Below, piece by piece: positions 28,572-38,816 of a stretch of 64,000 nucleotides of DNA (position 1 is its first letter; the number at the start of each line of letters is the position of its first letter). The notes beneath the pieces were generated by a model. That model was not told the DNA's origin and searched no databases. It was given only the letters and a program-made list of their open reading frames with translations. Position numbers and translations under genes: made by a program. The DNA is taken from assembly GCA_016936355.1 (NCBI GenBank), contig JAFGYB010000057.1, positions 19,361-83,360 of the forward strand. Direction: 5' to 3'. This stretch comes from Bacteroidales bacterium (GTDB lineage: Bacteria; Bacteroidota; Bacteroidia; Bacteroidales; F082).

Positions 28572-30176
28572 ATGAAAGGACTAATTTTTATTTCAATGCT
28601 GCTGTCTGCTCTTACTGTTTCTGCACAGCAACCTGATCGCTCCAATCGATACTTGGCAGACTTCGATTATCTTATGGAAAATTTAATTGCTACACATCCT
28701 GACCCCTTCACTGCTTTCGGTGGTACGATCGGTTTTTATCAGGAAAAACAGAAAACAAGAGAGGAAATTAAAAGCATCCATTCCAATGATCAATTTGTGT
28801 TGGTGTTAAACAAATTCCTGTCGAAACTAGAGGATGGACATACCTTTATCAATCTGCCAAAAACATCGAAAAATGATACGTTCAAACACCTTCCGGTAAG
28901 ATTGAAGGTTGCCTCTGACCAATTGTTTATTCAGAACACAAATGAAGCGTTCAAATCAACCATAGGGAAACCCATAGTAGCAATTAACGATATACCAATA
29001 GATTCTGTTCTTGCTTCGGTAAAACTTTATTATCCAACCGAAAATATTTCAGGAAGCTACTTCTATCTTATCTACCTCCTCAGAAACAAGAATTCTTGTA
29101 ATAAATTTTTTGGGGATAGCAGTAATTATGTGACTTTTACTTTGAAGGATCAGGCTGAAAATTATCGCGTCAAGTTCCCTTATGAGGAAAAAACAGAATG
29201 GTTGGAACCAAAGTCTACAGTCCGGTTACCTCATGAAAATGGCTGGATTAACTGGGCAATAATTGGTCCAGAGAATAAAATAGCCTACTTCCAATGGAAT
29301 AGCATCGTGAGTAGGGAATATTTACAGCAATTAAACAGGGATAATCCTCAGAACATGGAAGGCAGCCTGAAATGGATTTACAGCGGTGCACTGAAAAAAC
29401 AAAGAACGGGTGATGTTATAAAGGATATCGCGCAGGTACCTGCCCTATACGAGCAGTTTTACCTCCTGCTGAAAGAAATGCAGGACAAGGGTTCAGAATA
29501 CCTGATTATTGATTTGAGGAACAATTCAGGAGGCATGACTCCCTTAACCAAATCGTTACTTTATACCTTGTATGGCGACAAATACATAAATTTCGATTTC
29601 GATGCAACCTATTCCATAAAACTCTCACCGCTTTTTTTGAAAAAGTTTGGAATAACCATGGAACAGTATAACAAAGGAAACAATACCGATTTGGTCACAG
29701 GCGACTTTAACACCTACCCTTTTGGCAACCTTCAGGGAGATTCCTATGCGAACAAAGTTTCACAAGTAGCAAATGGCTATCGGGGATTCGGTGGGGAGTT
29801 TATTAAAAAAGCACTTGAATTAAAAATGCACCCGCAAATAATTGTTCTTACTTCCATCAACACTTTTAGTGCAGCTTATCATTTTGCCTATTTTCTCAAG
29901 AAGTTAGGGAAGGCAACGATAGTTGGTGTTGCACCAAGACAAGCTGGCAATTCTTTTATGCAAGGCACCCAAATTGTATTGCCCAATACACATATCACTG
30001 GTAGCATTTCAAACTCCATTCAGATTCTGTTTAAAAAAGACAAACAAACCGGGAAGTTATTGCACCCTGACTTTGAAATGGACTGGAATGAGTTTAAAAA
30101 ATTTAACTTTGACAAGGAATCGGAAGTGTTGAAATCCATAGAACTAATTGAGAATAAAAAAATAAACACTCGCTAA
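28572..30176 (+). CDS. S41 family peptidase-like protein
   Basis: Signal peptide; GHTFINLPKTS; YLIIDLRNNSGGMTPLTKSLLYTLY; NTFSAAYHFAYFLKKLGKATIVG (nucleophile-region-like). Confidence 0.78.
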   Translation: MKGLIFISMLLSALTVSAQQPDRSNRYLADFDYLMENLIATHPDPFTAFGGTIGFYQEKQKTREEIKSIHSNDQFVLVLNKFLSKLEDGHTFINLPKTSKNDTFKHLPVRLKVASDQLFIQNTNEAFKSTIGKPIVAINDIPIDSVLASVKLYYPTENISGSYFYLIYLLRNKNSCNKFFGDSSNYVTFTLKDQAENYRVKFPYEEKTEWLEPKSTVRLPHENGWINWAIIGPENKIAYFQWNSIVSREYLQQLNRDNPQNMEGSLKWIYSGALKKQRTGDVIKDIAQVPALYEQFYLLLKEMQDKGSEYLIIDLRNNSGGMTPLTKSLLYTLYGDKYINFDFDATYSIKLSPLFLKKFGITMEQYNKGNNTDLVTGDFNTYPFGNLQGDSYANKVSQVANGYRGFGGEFIKKALELKMHPQIIVLTSINTFSAAYHFAYFLKKLGKATIVGVAPRQAGNSFMQGTQIVLPNTHITGSISNSIQILFKKDKQTGKLLHPDFEMDWNEFKKFNFDKESEVLKSIELIENKKINTR

Positions 30177-30288
30177 CCTGATTGCCGAATACGATATGAC
30201 CCGTGGAAAATCCGCAGGCACATCCGTCAACATCAGCAGCAATATCTTTACCCCAGGAGCGGGCATTGGGGGGCTCTTCTTTAAATAG
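30166..30288 (+). pseudogene. Possible C-terminal remnant of a truncated gene
   Basis: Open frame without start codon context: TLANLIAEYDMTRGKSAGTSVNISSNIFTPGAGIGGLFFK*, a protein-like tail between two intact genes. Confidence 0.35.
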
Positions 30289-30331
30289 AAGAATTTTATA
30301 CTTTTGGAGGGCACAAGTAAAACTTAATTTT

Positions 30332-30964
30332 ATGAAAAAACTGGCCCTTCTTTTTTTCTTTTTGTTTGCGCTTGGATCTGTTTTTGCCCAGCAAAAAGCG
30401 GTGACCGAAACCGGTGATGAGGTTGTTTTGTACAGCGACGGAACCTGGAAGTACGTAAACCAAAGCAGTGCCCGGGACACCCTCATTCCGGTGAATCACC
30501 ACAAGTTTAAAAAAGACAAAGCGAACACTTTTTTGTTAAAAAGCAAGGTGGTGGACGTGGGTTTTTGGGTGAACCCCAAATTGTGGTCCTTCAAAAAAGG
30601 GGATGCGAACGAAAGTGCCGAATATAAATTCCAGTACAAACTAGGCGATCTGTACGGTATGGTCATCACCGAACAAATACAGGTACCGTTGAAATCGTTC
30701 AAGTCCATTGCCCTGGAAAACGGAAGAAAGGCTGCTCCCGATTTAAAGGTGGTGGATCAGCAGTACCGAACCGTTAACGGTCACAAAGTTTTATTTCTCC
30801 AGATGGACGGCACCATTCAGGGGATCAAATTTTCGTACTATGGTTATTACTATTCGGATAAAACCGGATCGGTACAGTTTATTACCTACACTGCACAACA
30901 AACCATGGACCAATACAAAAAAGTATGCGACGATCTGTTAAACGGTTTAGTTGTGCTGAACTGA
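30332..30964 (+). CDS. Hypothetical secreted protein
   Basis: Start trimmed to MKKLALLFFFLFALGSVFAQ signal peptide; ETGDEVVLYSDGTWKYV. Confidence 0.65.
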   Translation: MKKLALLFFFLFALGSVFAQQKAVTETGDEVVLYSDGTWKYVNQSSARDTLIPVNHHKFKKDKANTFLLKSKVVDVGFWVNPKLWSFKKGDANESAEYKFQYKLGDLYGMVITEQIQVPLKSFKSIALENGRKAAPDLKVVDQQYRTVNGHKVLFLQMDGTIQGIKFSYYGYYYSDKTGSVQFITYTAQQTMDQYKKVCDDLLNGLVVLN

Positions 30965-31028
30965 TTGGGGTCGTTGTCGGATATTCGCGGGGCTAACACC
31001 CGGCATAATCCAGTAAAAACAAAGCATT

Positions 31029-31643
31029 ATGATTGACTATCTGACGTATTCGTTAACCGTATTTACCGGTTTTTTTGCCATCATGAATCCCATTGCCAAC
31101 ACGCCCATTTTTTTGGGACTGGTGGAGGATGCCGACGAGCAAACCAAGAAAAAAGTCGCCAAAACAGCCACCCTTACCGCCTTCATCATCGTGGCGGCTT
31201 TTGTGGTGCTGGGCAAATACATTTTCGAGGTGTTCAGTATTACCATTCCAGCCTTTAAGATCACCGGGGGTATTCTGATCTTTTATGTGGGTTTCGAGAT
31301 GCTGATGTCGAAAAAATCAAAGGTGCACGATCCCGAAAACAAGCAAAACACCAACGACATTGCCATCTCCCCGCTGGCCATTCCCATCCTGGCCGGCCCG
31401 GGCACCATCGTTACGGCCATGAATTTCGTGTCCAATGCAAATTATTTGCAATTCGGCATTGTACTGACTATATTTGCGCTGATGATCGTGCTCACCTATG
31501 TGGCGTTCCGGTTGAGCGAATCGATTGTGAAAAAAATCGGGGAAAACCTCATTGCCGTCATCGGTAAAATCATGGGGTTGCTGCTGGCCATCATCGGGAC
31601 CGGCATGGTGATTGCCGGCATTAAGCTGTCGTTTCATTTATAA
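31029..31643 (+). CDS. MarC family integral membrane protein
   Basis: FFAIMNPIANTPIFLGL and LAIPILAGPGTIVTAMNF motifs, six TM. Confidence 0.93.
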   Translation: MIDYLTYSLTVFTGFFAIMNPIANTPIFLGLVEDADEQTKKKVAKTATLTAFIIVAAFVVLGKYIFEVFSITIPAFKITGGILIFYVGFEMLMSKKSKVHDPENKQNTNDIAISPLAIPILAGPGTIVTAMNFVSNANYLQFGIVLTIFALMIVLTYVAFRLSESIVKKIGENLIAVIGKIMGLLLAIIGTGMVIAGIKLSFHL

Positions 31644-31872
31644 AAAAGCAACACCGGTCTCCTTACCGCCGAAAACATCGAACCTGTTTAAACCGGATAA
31701 TTTTTTCCGCTTTTTTCCTGATCGAAAAAGAATTATTTATTTTTGAAACCGGAAAAGGTCCGTAACCCATTACCAGTAACTCTGATAACTGTGAATAGTT
31801 GATTTGACAGTCAATTGATTGTTTCTATTCTTTAAGTGGTTGTATGAATTGCTGAGCATAAAAAATAGCTGA

Positions 31873-32505
31873 ATGAAAAGGGCAACGCTGCCGGTATTAA
31901 CACTTTTACTCTTTGTTTTGGGCAGTTGCCGTTTCGATCACAGCCCGAAGACAAGAATCATTCAGTACGGACCTGCCAACGGTGTGGACACTTATATTCA
32001 AAACAGCCTTCGCTACCACGACTGGACCTGGGGAAAACAACCGGTTTTGGTTTCCATGATCTGGACCGATGATGTAAACGGTTCCATTCAAAACAATTCC
32101 CGGATTTTAATTGACTTTCCCGAACTCAGGCAAATGCCCCACCAACTGATCGACTCCCTGAAACTGACCCTTTACAGGGTAAAAGACTATGCTTACATCC
32201 TGGGCGGACAATACGGAAACAATGCCAACAAAGTCTGCTGCATCACAGAAAACTGGGATCAAAATACGGCGAACTGGGACAACCAACCCGCTGTGGACAG
32301 CAGCTTTTCTCTGACTGTTCCCCGGAACAACCAGTATGATTCGGTGGTCATCGACCTCACCCGGCTGCTTCCCGGACTGCTCCAGTATGGACACGGCATC
32401 ATGATTCGCCAGCAAAACAGAATGCCCTGGAGCTCGGCCGTGTATGGTTCCAGCAACAACCCCGATCCAGCCAACCGGCCCAAACTAACAGTTTACTACC
32501 GGTAA
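31873..32505 (+). CDS. DNRLRE-like domain lipoprotein
   Basis: Lipobox LGSCRFD; ITENWDQNTANWDNQPAVDS and C-terminal NRPKLTVYYR. Confidence 0.7.
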   Translation: MKRATLPVLTLLLFVLGSCRFDHSPKTRIIQYGPANGVDTYIQNSLRYHDWTWGKQPVLVSMIWTDDVNGSIQNNSRILIDFPELRQMPHQLIDSLKLTLYRVKDYAYILGGQYGNNANKVCCITENWDQNTANWDNQPAVDSSFSLTVPRNNQYDSVVIDLTRLLPGLLQYGHGIMIRQQNRMPWSSAVYGSSNNPDPANRPKLTVYYR

Positions 32506-32671
32506 TCTGCTCCCCGGAAAGCCTTCTGAAAGCCCCGATTCTTTGAATGTTATAGAACGTTAAATAACTTTAAAAGAATTCCATGTCCCTTTCGTATTCT
32601 TTAACTTTGTCCGTCATTTATCAAAATCTTTTGAAAAATATTTGTTTTCAGTAACTTAAAATTTTTACACT

Positions 32672-35600
32672 ATGGTAAATCGTTATAAAATGGTTGCCCT
32701 GGTTCTGCTATTGTTTACAGGCATTGCAGGCATACAGGCAGCCAATACCAACGATGGAAGCGATCACTTACTGTGTCGTTTCCCAACGCTGCACAACAAC
32801 ACCATTGTTTTTGAAGCAGCCGGCAATTTATGGACCGTCAGCCGCACAGGCGGTGTAGCTTCCCGTTTGACCAACGACCCGGGCTACGACATGATGCCCC
32901 GCTTTTCACCCGACGGAAAAACCATTGCTTTTACCGGTCACTTTGAAGGCAATGTGGATGTGTACACCATTCCCGCCGAAGGAGGCAAAGCCACCCGTCT
33001 GACCTATCATTCGGATGTGGTGAAAAAAGCCCCCACCCGCTGGGGACCCGATAACATGGTCGTTACCTGGACTCCCGACGGAAAAGACATTATCTTCCTT
33101 TCCAGAAGAAACACCTGGAACTCCTGGTTTGGACAATTGTATGAAATAAATAAAGCAGGCGGACTGCCTGCCCAGCTTCCGTTGCCCAAAGGCGGCGTAG
33201 TTTCCTACAGCCCCGACGGCAGTAAAATTGCCTACAACCGTATCTTCAGAAACTTCCGTACCTGGAAACGCTACAAAGGCGGACTGGCACAGGACATCTG
33301 GATTTACGACCTGAAGAGCCACAAAATCGAACAAATGACCCACTGGAAAGGGACCGATACCTATCCCATGTGGTACAAAAACACCATTTATTTTGCCTCG
33401 GACCGAGGTCCCAACCAACGGCTGAACCTCTGGGCCTACGATCTGAACACGAAAAAATTCCGCCAGATCACCCACTTCAAAGACTACGATGTGGACTGGC
33501 CGAGCCTGGGCAACAACGGCATTGTGTTCCAGAACGGCGGATCGCTGTATGTACTGGATCTGCCTACAGAACAGCTGCACAAACTATCGGTTACCGTTCC
33601 CGACGACGGTACTTACACCCGCCCCCGCTGGGTGAATGCCTCCAAAATGATCCGCAGTTTCGACCTGTCGCCCAACGGAAAACGCGCTTTGTTCGGTGCC
33701 CGCGGTGACCTGTTTACCGTTCCGGCCAAACACGGTCCCACCCGCGACCTGACCCAGACTTCCAATGCCCAGGAACAATATCCGGCCTGGTCGCCCAACG
33801 GGAAATGGATCGCCTACCAAACCGATGCCAGTGGGGCAAACAACCTGGCCATCCGTCCTTCCGACGGCGAAAACAGCCAGACGTATGTCACTGACTTCAA
33901 ATCGGGATATTTCTACAACCCGCTTTGGTCGCCAGAAAGCAAGATGCTGGCCTTTTCCGATAACAACCATGTGTTGTGGTATGTGAACATCGACACTAAA
34001 AAACCCGTACGCATTGATCAGGACCCTGTGAATCCCATTCTGGACTACAGCTGGTCGCCCGACGGAGAGTGGATTGCCTATTCCAAAACCAATAAGAGCG
34101 GAATTCAGCAAATTTATTTCTATTCGCTGAAAGAAAAGAAAAGCTATAAAATCAGTACGGGTATGTATTCCGACTGGAATCCGGTATTCGGACCCAATGG
34201 AAAATACTTCTACTTTGTGTCGTCACGCCACGAAAATCCCACCTTCAGTGAAACGGAATTCAACATTGCCACACTGAAAATGAGCGGCATTTATGTGGCT
34301 ACGTTACAAAAGGATGAAAAATCTCCCTTTGCACCGGTTTCCGACGAGGGCATGACTACCGCCAACAAACCGGGAAAATCAGATGCAAAATCCGAGAAAC
34401 CGGCTGAACTGAAAATGGACCTCAACGGGTTGATGCAACGCGTCGTACCCTTGCCATTGCCTTCCAACGACTACGGCAACCTCCAGGTTCGCGGCAACCG
34501 CGTTTATTACGGAACGGCTCCCCTGCAAATGATCGAAGGCCCCTTGCCGGGTAGCGGCACTTCTTCGGTCCGGGTATTTGATATGGGAACCAAAAAAGGT
34601 TCCACCCTCGTTCCCGACGGTGTGGGCAATTTCACGGTCAGTGCCGACGGAAGTACGATCCTGTATACCCGAAAAGGTCATTTCTTCCTGATTCCTTCCC
34701 ATTCTGAACACGGTTCAGGCAATGAAGCACTGAATACCTCGGCCATGACGATGCAAATTTATCCCCATTCGGAATGGGATGAAATGTATCATCAGTCCTG
34801 GCGCTTGTTCCGCGACTTTTTCTACAACACCCAAATGAACGGCGTGAACTGGGAAGAAGTAGGCAAGAAATACGCCAAACTGCTGCCCCAAATGGGTACC
34901 CGTGAAGATTTGAACTACCTCATCGGTGAAATGATCGGCGAACTGGACAATTCACATTGTTATGTATGGGGCGGCGACGACGATTACAGAGGTTCCGACA
35001 ATCCCGTGGGTGTACTGGGTGTCGACTTTGGTCTGGATCATGCCAGCGGCCTGTACTATTTCAAGAAAATTTATTCGGGCGATAATTCCCGTTCGGGCTA
35101 CGCTTCACCCATGACCCAACCCGGTATCAACGTAAGCAACGGCGACTATCTGCTGGCTGTGAATGGTCATTCGCTGAAAGCCCCCATGAACCCGTACAGT
35201 CTGTTTGTCAACACCGTGGGCAAACAAACCACACTGACCGTGGCCGACAATGCCCAGGGCAAGAACAAACGAAATGTAACCGTGAAACCGATTGATAATT
35301 CACTGAACCTGCGTCTGAACTCCTGGATCAAGGAAAAACGCGATTATGTGAACAAAAAATCCGACGGAAAGATCGGCTACATCTACCTGTCCGATATGGA
35401 AGCCGTGGGTATGGATCAGTTCATTCATCAGTTCTATCCGCAAATCAGTAAAGAAGGATTGATCATCGACGACCGGTTTAACGGCGGCGGATTTATCGAC
35501 CAGATCGTGCTGGAACGACTGCGCCGCATCCTGATCGGAATGAGTACCAACCGGGTTCACGCTGAAATGCGCTACCCCGAACAGGTGCTGAACGGCTATA

Positions 35601-35998
35601 AAGCCACGCTGATCAACCACTATTCCGCATCCGACGGCGACATGTTCCCGTTCTATTTCAGGAAATACGGGCTGGGACCGTTGATCGGAACCCGCACCTG
35701 GGGTGGTGTTCGTGGGTATAACCGCGTTTGGACACTGATCGACGGCGGCAACCTGGTGGTTTCACAGAACAGTATCTACGGTCTCGATTCCCATTGGGCC
35801 ATCGAAAACCACGGGGTAACTCCGGACATCCGGGTGGACAACCTCCCCGGTGAAGTGATGGCTGGTAAAGATCCGCAACTCGAAACCGCCATTGAGCACA
35901 TCATGAAACAAATCAAAGAACACCCGCTGCAACTGCCCAAACCTCCGGCCGAAATTCCGGCCTATCCTACGGGCAATGATGCCGGTGGAACAAAATAA
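32672..35998 (+). CDS. Tricorn protease homolog (beta-propeller + PDZ + S41 peptidase)
   Basis: WD40/TolB-like repeats (SPDGKTIAFTGHFEGNVDVYTIP), PDZ-like region, GLIIDDRFNGGGFIDQIVLERL, HYSASDGDMFPFYFRKYGLGPLIGTRTWGG. Confidence 0.93.
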   Translation: MVNRYKMVALVLLLFTGIAGIQAANTNDGSDHLLCRFPTLHNNTIVFEAAGNLWTVSRTGGVASRLTNDPGYDMMPRFSPDGKTIAFTGHFEGNVDVYTIPAEGGKATRLTYHSDVVKKAPTRWGPDNMVVTWTPDGKDIIFLSRRNTWNSWFGQLYEINKAGGLPAQLPLPKGGVVSYSPDGSKIAYNRIFRNFRTWKRYKGGLAQDIWIYDLKSHKIEQMTHWKGTDTYPMWYKNTIYFASDRGPNQRLNLWAYDLNTKKFRQITHFKDYDVDWPSLGNNGIVFQNGGSLYVLDLPTEQLHKLSVTVPDDGTYTRPRWVNASKMIRSFDLSPNGKRALFGARGDLFTVPAKHGPTRDLTQTSNAQEQYPAWSPNGKWIAYQTDASGANNLAIRPSDGENSQTYVTDFKSGYFYNPLWSPESKMLAFSDNNHVLWYVNIDTKKPVRIDQDPVNPILDYSWSPDGEWIAYSKTNKSGIQQIYFYSLKEKKSYKISTGMYSDWNPVFGPNGKYFYFVSSRHENPTFSETEFNIATLKMSGIYVATLQKDEKSPFAPVSDEGMTTANKPGKSDAKSEKPAELKMDLNGLMQRVVPLPLPSNDYGNLQVRGNRVYYGTAPLQMIEGPLPGSGTSSVRVFDMGTKKGSTLVPDGVGNFTVSADGSTILYTRKGHFFLIPSHSEHGSGNEALNTSAMTMQIYPHSEWDEMYHQSWRLFRDFFYNTQMNGVNWEEVGKKYAKLLPQMGTREDLNYLIGEMIGELDNSHCYVWGGDDDYRGSDNPVGVLGVDFGLDHASGLYYFKKIYSGDNSRSGYASPMTQPGINVSNGDYLLAVNGHSLKAPMNPYSLFVNTVGKQTTLTVADNAQGKNKRNVTVKPIDNSLNLRLNSWIKEKRDYVNKKSDGKIGYIYLSDMEAVGMDQFIHQFYPQISKEGLIIDDRFNGGGFIDQIVLERLRRILIGMSTNRVHAEMRYPEQVLNGYKATLINHYSASDGDMFPFYFRKYGLGPLIGTRTWGGVRGYNRVWTLIDGGNLVVSQNSIYGLDSHWAIENHGVTPDIRVDNLPGEVMAGKDPQLETAIEHIMKQIKEHPLQLPKPPAEIPAYPTGNDAGGTK

Positions 35999-36017
35999 GT
36001 AGGTTGTAAATTTTTGG

Positions 36018-36050
36018 AAAGAGGGAGCCCTGATTCAGGGTTCCCTCTTT
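36018..36050 (+). terminator. Rho-independent terminator
   Basis: AAAGAGGGAGCCCTGATTCAGGGTTCCCTCTTT followed by ATTTTATT. Confidence 0.8.
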
Positions 36051-36112
36051 ATTTTATTGGCTCTTTTTCAAAACTTATTTACTGTATTTTTGCAGTTCAA
36101 ACCTCATCCAAT

Positions 36113-36373
36113 ATGCTAAAAAAACTGTGGTACAACCCCATTACCCGGAAAGTCATCGGTATTTTGTTCTTTGTCTATGCGCTTTATTTTATCGTCCGCA
36201 TTGTGCTGATGTATATCGACAGCGCCCACGCAACCGGCGATAACGCGTACCAGTTTGGATGGATCGAAAGTTATCTGCTGACTCCCGCTATTGCGGGAGT
36301 GATGGGTTATTTGTTTTATCATTCCGGAATCCGTATACAGAAGTCTAGGAACCAGACAGGGCAAAACGATTGA
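36113..36373 (+). CDS. Hypothetical small membrane protein
   Basis: Trimmed to MLKKLWYNPITRKVIGILFFVYALYFIV; two hydrophobic segments; ATGA-like overlap with next ORF. Confidence 0.6.
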   Translation: MLKKLWYNPITRKVIGILFFVYALYFIVRIVLMYIDSAHATGDNAYQFGWIESYLLTPAIAGVMGYLFYHSGIRIQKSRNQTGQND

Positions 36374-36714
36374 ACATGCAAACCATTCAGTGGAACGATT
36401 TTGAAAAGGTAGAGCTCCGGGTGGGAAAAATTGTCCGTGCCGAAGTATTTACCGAAGCCCGGAAACCGGCCTATATCCTGCATGTGGATTTTGGTCCCGA
36501 GTTCGGGATTAAAAAATCCAGTGCACAGATCACCGAACACTATGATGTGGAAACCTTACCCGGCATGCTGGTGGTCGGGGTACTGAACTTTCCCAGCAAG
36601 CAAATCGGCCCCATTCAATCGGAATGCCTCATCACCGGTTTTGCGGATGAAAACGGGCACGTTGTTCTGAGTGTCCCCGATAAGGATGTGCCGTTGGGCA
36701 GCAAACTCTTTTAA
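36370..36714 (+). CDS. csaA: tRNA-binding domain protein, CsaA-like chaperone
   Basis: DFEKVELRVGKIVRAEVFTEARKPAYILHVDFGPEFGIKKSSAQITEHY...VVGVLNFPSKQIGPIQSE. Confidence 0.9.
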   Translation: MNMQTIQWNDFEKVELRVGKIVRAEVFTEARKPAYILHVDFGPEFGIKKSSAQITEHYDVETLPGMLVVGVLNFPSKQIGPIQSECLITGFADENGHVVLSVPDKDVPLGSKLF

Positions 36715-36811
36715 CGTTTTTAACGATACTTTCCCCCACCTGAATCGGGTTATTCACTGTTAGTCAATTAACTTTTCTCTTTCTTTTTTAAGAGTAAAAT
36801 ATTGGTGATCT

Positions 36812-38029
36812 TTGCAAAAAACGAACGCTTTGCCGAAAAAAAGGAAGTTTTTTGTGTTGGCTCTTTCGGCTTTTGCCGTGATGCTCGGGATGGGTATTAT
36901 TGCGCCTTTGATGCCGCTGTACGCTGAAAACCTGGGAGCCTCGGGGATCTGGCTGGGCATCATCTTTGCTTCCTATTCGGTTTCCCGACTGTTGTTTGTT
37001 CCCATCATCGGGAAGATGTCCGACAGCAAAGGCCGAAAAAACATCATCGCCATCGGGCTGTTTTTGTACTCGCTGTTTTCCCTGGCTTACGTTTTTGCCT
37101 ACAATGAATTCACGCTATCCCTCGCCCGGTTTTTACAAGGCTTTGCTTCCGCCATGACTTTACCCATCATCATGGCTGTTATAGGCGACATCTCGCCCAA
37201 AGGAAAAGAAGGCCGCTACATGGGCTATTTTAATGTGTCCCGGTTTTTCGGCATGGGACTCGGCCCCATGCTGGGGGGCGGACTGAACGATGTATACGGC
37301 ATCAATTCGGGATTTTATGTACTTTCCGGATTGACCGCTCTGACCTTTGTTTTTGTGCTGCTGTTTCTGAAAGAGGAACCCTCTCCCATCCAAAAGCAAA
37401 AACAGGTGGTGAAACAGTCCTACAAAAAAATATGGAGCATAAAGATCATGCGGGGTCTGCTGATCTTCCGGTTTGTTTCGGCCATGGGCAGGGGCTCCAT
37501 ACTTTCGTTTCTGGCTATTTACGCCTTTTCATTCGGTATTACCGCTTTCCAGGTCGGAGTCATCCTGATGGCCAATATTGTGTTTTTATCCTTCCTGCAA
37601 ATTCCGTTTGGAAAGATGGCCGACAAAGTTTCCAAAATGAAAATGATTATGATCGGCGGCGCTGTTACCATTGTCAGTTTGCTGTTTATGCCGTCAACGG
37701 GAAATTTTTACTGGCTGTTGTTGCTGAACATTCTTTGGGGGACCGGCCGGGCTATGAGTATACCGGCTACTTCTGCCATCAACACCATTGAAGGAAGAAA
37801 GTTCGGGATGGGTTCGGCGATGGGATTGTTCATGAGTGCCCTGTACGCTGGGATGATCATTGCTCCGCTGATTTCGGGCGTTTTGATGGAAACGATCGGA
37901 ATTAAATACGTATTCTATTTCTCAGGCCTGGCCACCTTTGCAGGGGTTGTTATTTTTTATTCCTATGCCCGGGGGATTGACCTGAAAACCAAACAGGAAG
38001 GTGAAAGGACGGTATTACCCAATGACTAA
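36812..38029 (+). CDS. Major facilitator superfamily transporter
   Basis: 12-TM; GRKNIIAIGLFLYSLFSLAYVFAYNEFTLSLARFLQGFASAM; start codon (TTG in the track) uncertain. Confidence 0.88.
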   Translation: MQKTNALPKKRKFFVLALSAFAVMLGMGIIAPLMPLYAENLGASGIWLGIIFASYSVSRLLFVPIIGKMSDSKGRKNIIAIGLFLYSLFSLAYVFAYNEFTLSLARFLQGFASAMTLPIIMAVIGDISPKGKEGRYMGYFNVSRFFGMGLGPMLGGGLNDVYGINSGFYVLSGLTALTFVFVLLFLKEEPSPIQKQKQVVKQSYKKIWSIKIMRGLLIFRFVSAMGRGSILSFLAIYAFSFGITAFQVGVILMANIVFLSFLQIPFGKMADKVSKMKMIMIGGAVTIVSLLFMPSTGNFYWLLLLNILWGTGRAMSIPATSAINTIEGRKFGMGSAMGLFMSALYAGMIIAPLISGVLMETIGIKYVFYFSGLATFAGVVIFYSYARGIDLKTKQEGERTVLPND

Positions 38030-38125
38030 AAAGAAGTGACTGAAGGGAACGAACCTTTCCGTGTGCAGGCTGGAGGGCAGAGTTAAAGGTAAAACGCTAC
38101 CTCAGATAATTATTAATACGCTTGA

Positions 38126-38785
38126 CTATGTGTTGATAAACATACTCCGATCAACTTCGGAGAAATCTTTGATCACCGGATGATTCCACTTGGTGAACTC
38201 TTTGTTTGTAGAGTTCACAATGATGATGTTACCTGCTTTCATGTTTTCGGCCGCCTGGATCCCTGGTTCCGAATCTTCAAAAATCAATACCTCTTCAGGT
38301 TTGAGCCCCAACACGCGCAAGGCTCTTATAAAAGCTTCAGGATTCGGCTTGCTTTTAATCGTCCCGTCGCTGTAGATGACCTTCGACATATCAAAATACC
38401 TGCCCAGCTCCAGATATTTAAAATAGAAGGCAACATTATGGAGATCAGAACCCGTGGCGATCGTAAAAGGGATCTTGTTTTTCTTCAGAAATTCGAACAG
38501 GCTGATGCTTCCGTCAGCGAGTTGCAGCTTTTGCTTCAGACATAATTCCTGATAGATATTTTCCTTTTCGATACTGAATTTTGTGATCTCCTCGCGAGAC
38601 AACTTACCGGGTAAAATACGGTCCAAAACATATTCATTGTTCCTGCCGATGATAATATCTTCTTTTTCACTTTCATCCATGGGGATCTCATACTTTTCAA
38701 GAAAGAGATCCCAGGCCTGGTAATGCAATTCCGTATCCCAGTATAAAGTACCGTTAAAGTCGAAAATGACGCCTTTCATTTTCAT
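38126..38785 (-). CDS. HAD-superfamily hydrolase (beta-phosphoglucomutase-like)
   Basis: GVIFDFNGTLYWDTELH, TIATGSD, KPNPEAFIRALRVLGLKPEEVLIFEDSEPGIQAAENMKAG. Confidence 0.88.
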   Translation of the reverse strand: MKMKGVIFDFNGTLYWDTELHYQAWDLFLEKYEIPMDESEKEDIIIGRNNEYVLDRILPGKLSREEITKFSIEKENIYQELCLKQKLQLADGSISLFEFLKKNKIPFTIATGSDLHNVAFYFKYLELGRYFDMSKVIYSDGTIKSKPNPEAFIRALRVLGLKPEEVLIFEDSEPGIQAAENMKAGNIIIVNSTNKEFTKWNHPVIKDFSEVDRSMFINT

Positions 38786-38816
38786 GAAACTGAATTAACT
38801 ATGAAGTAAATTGCGG

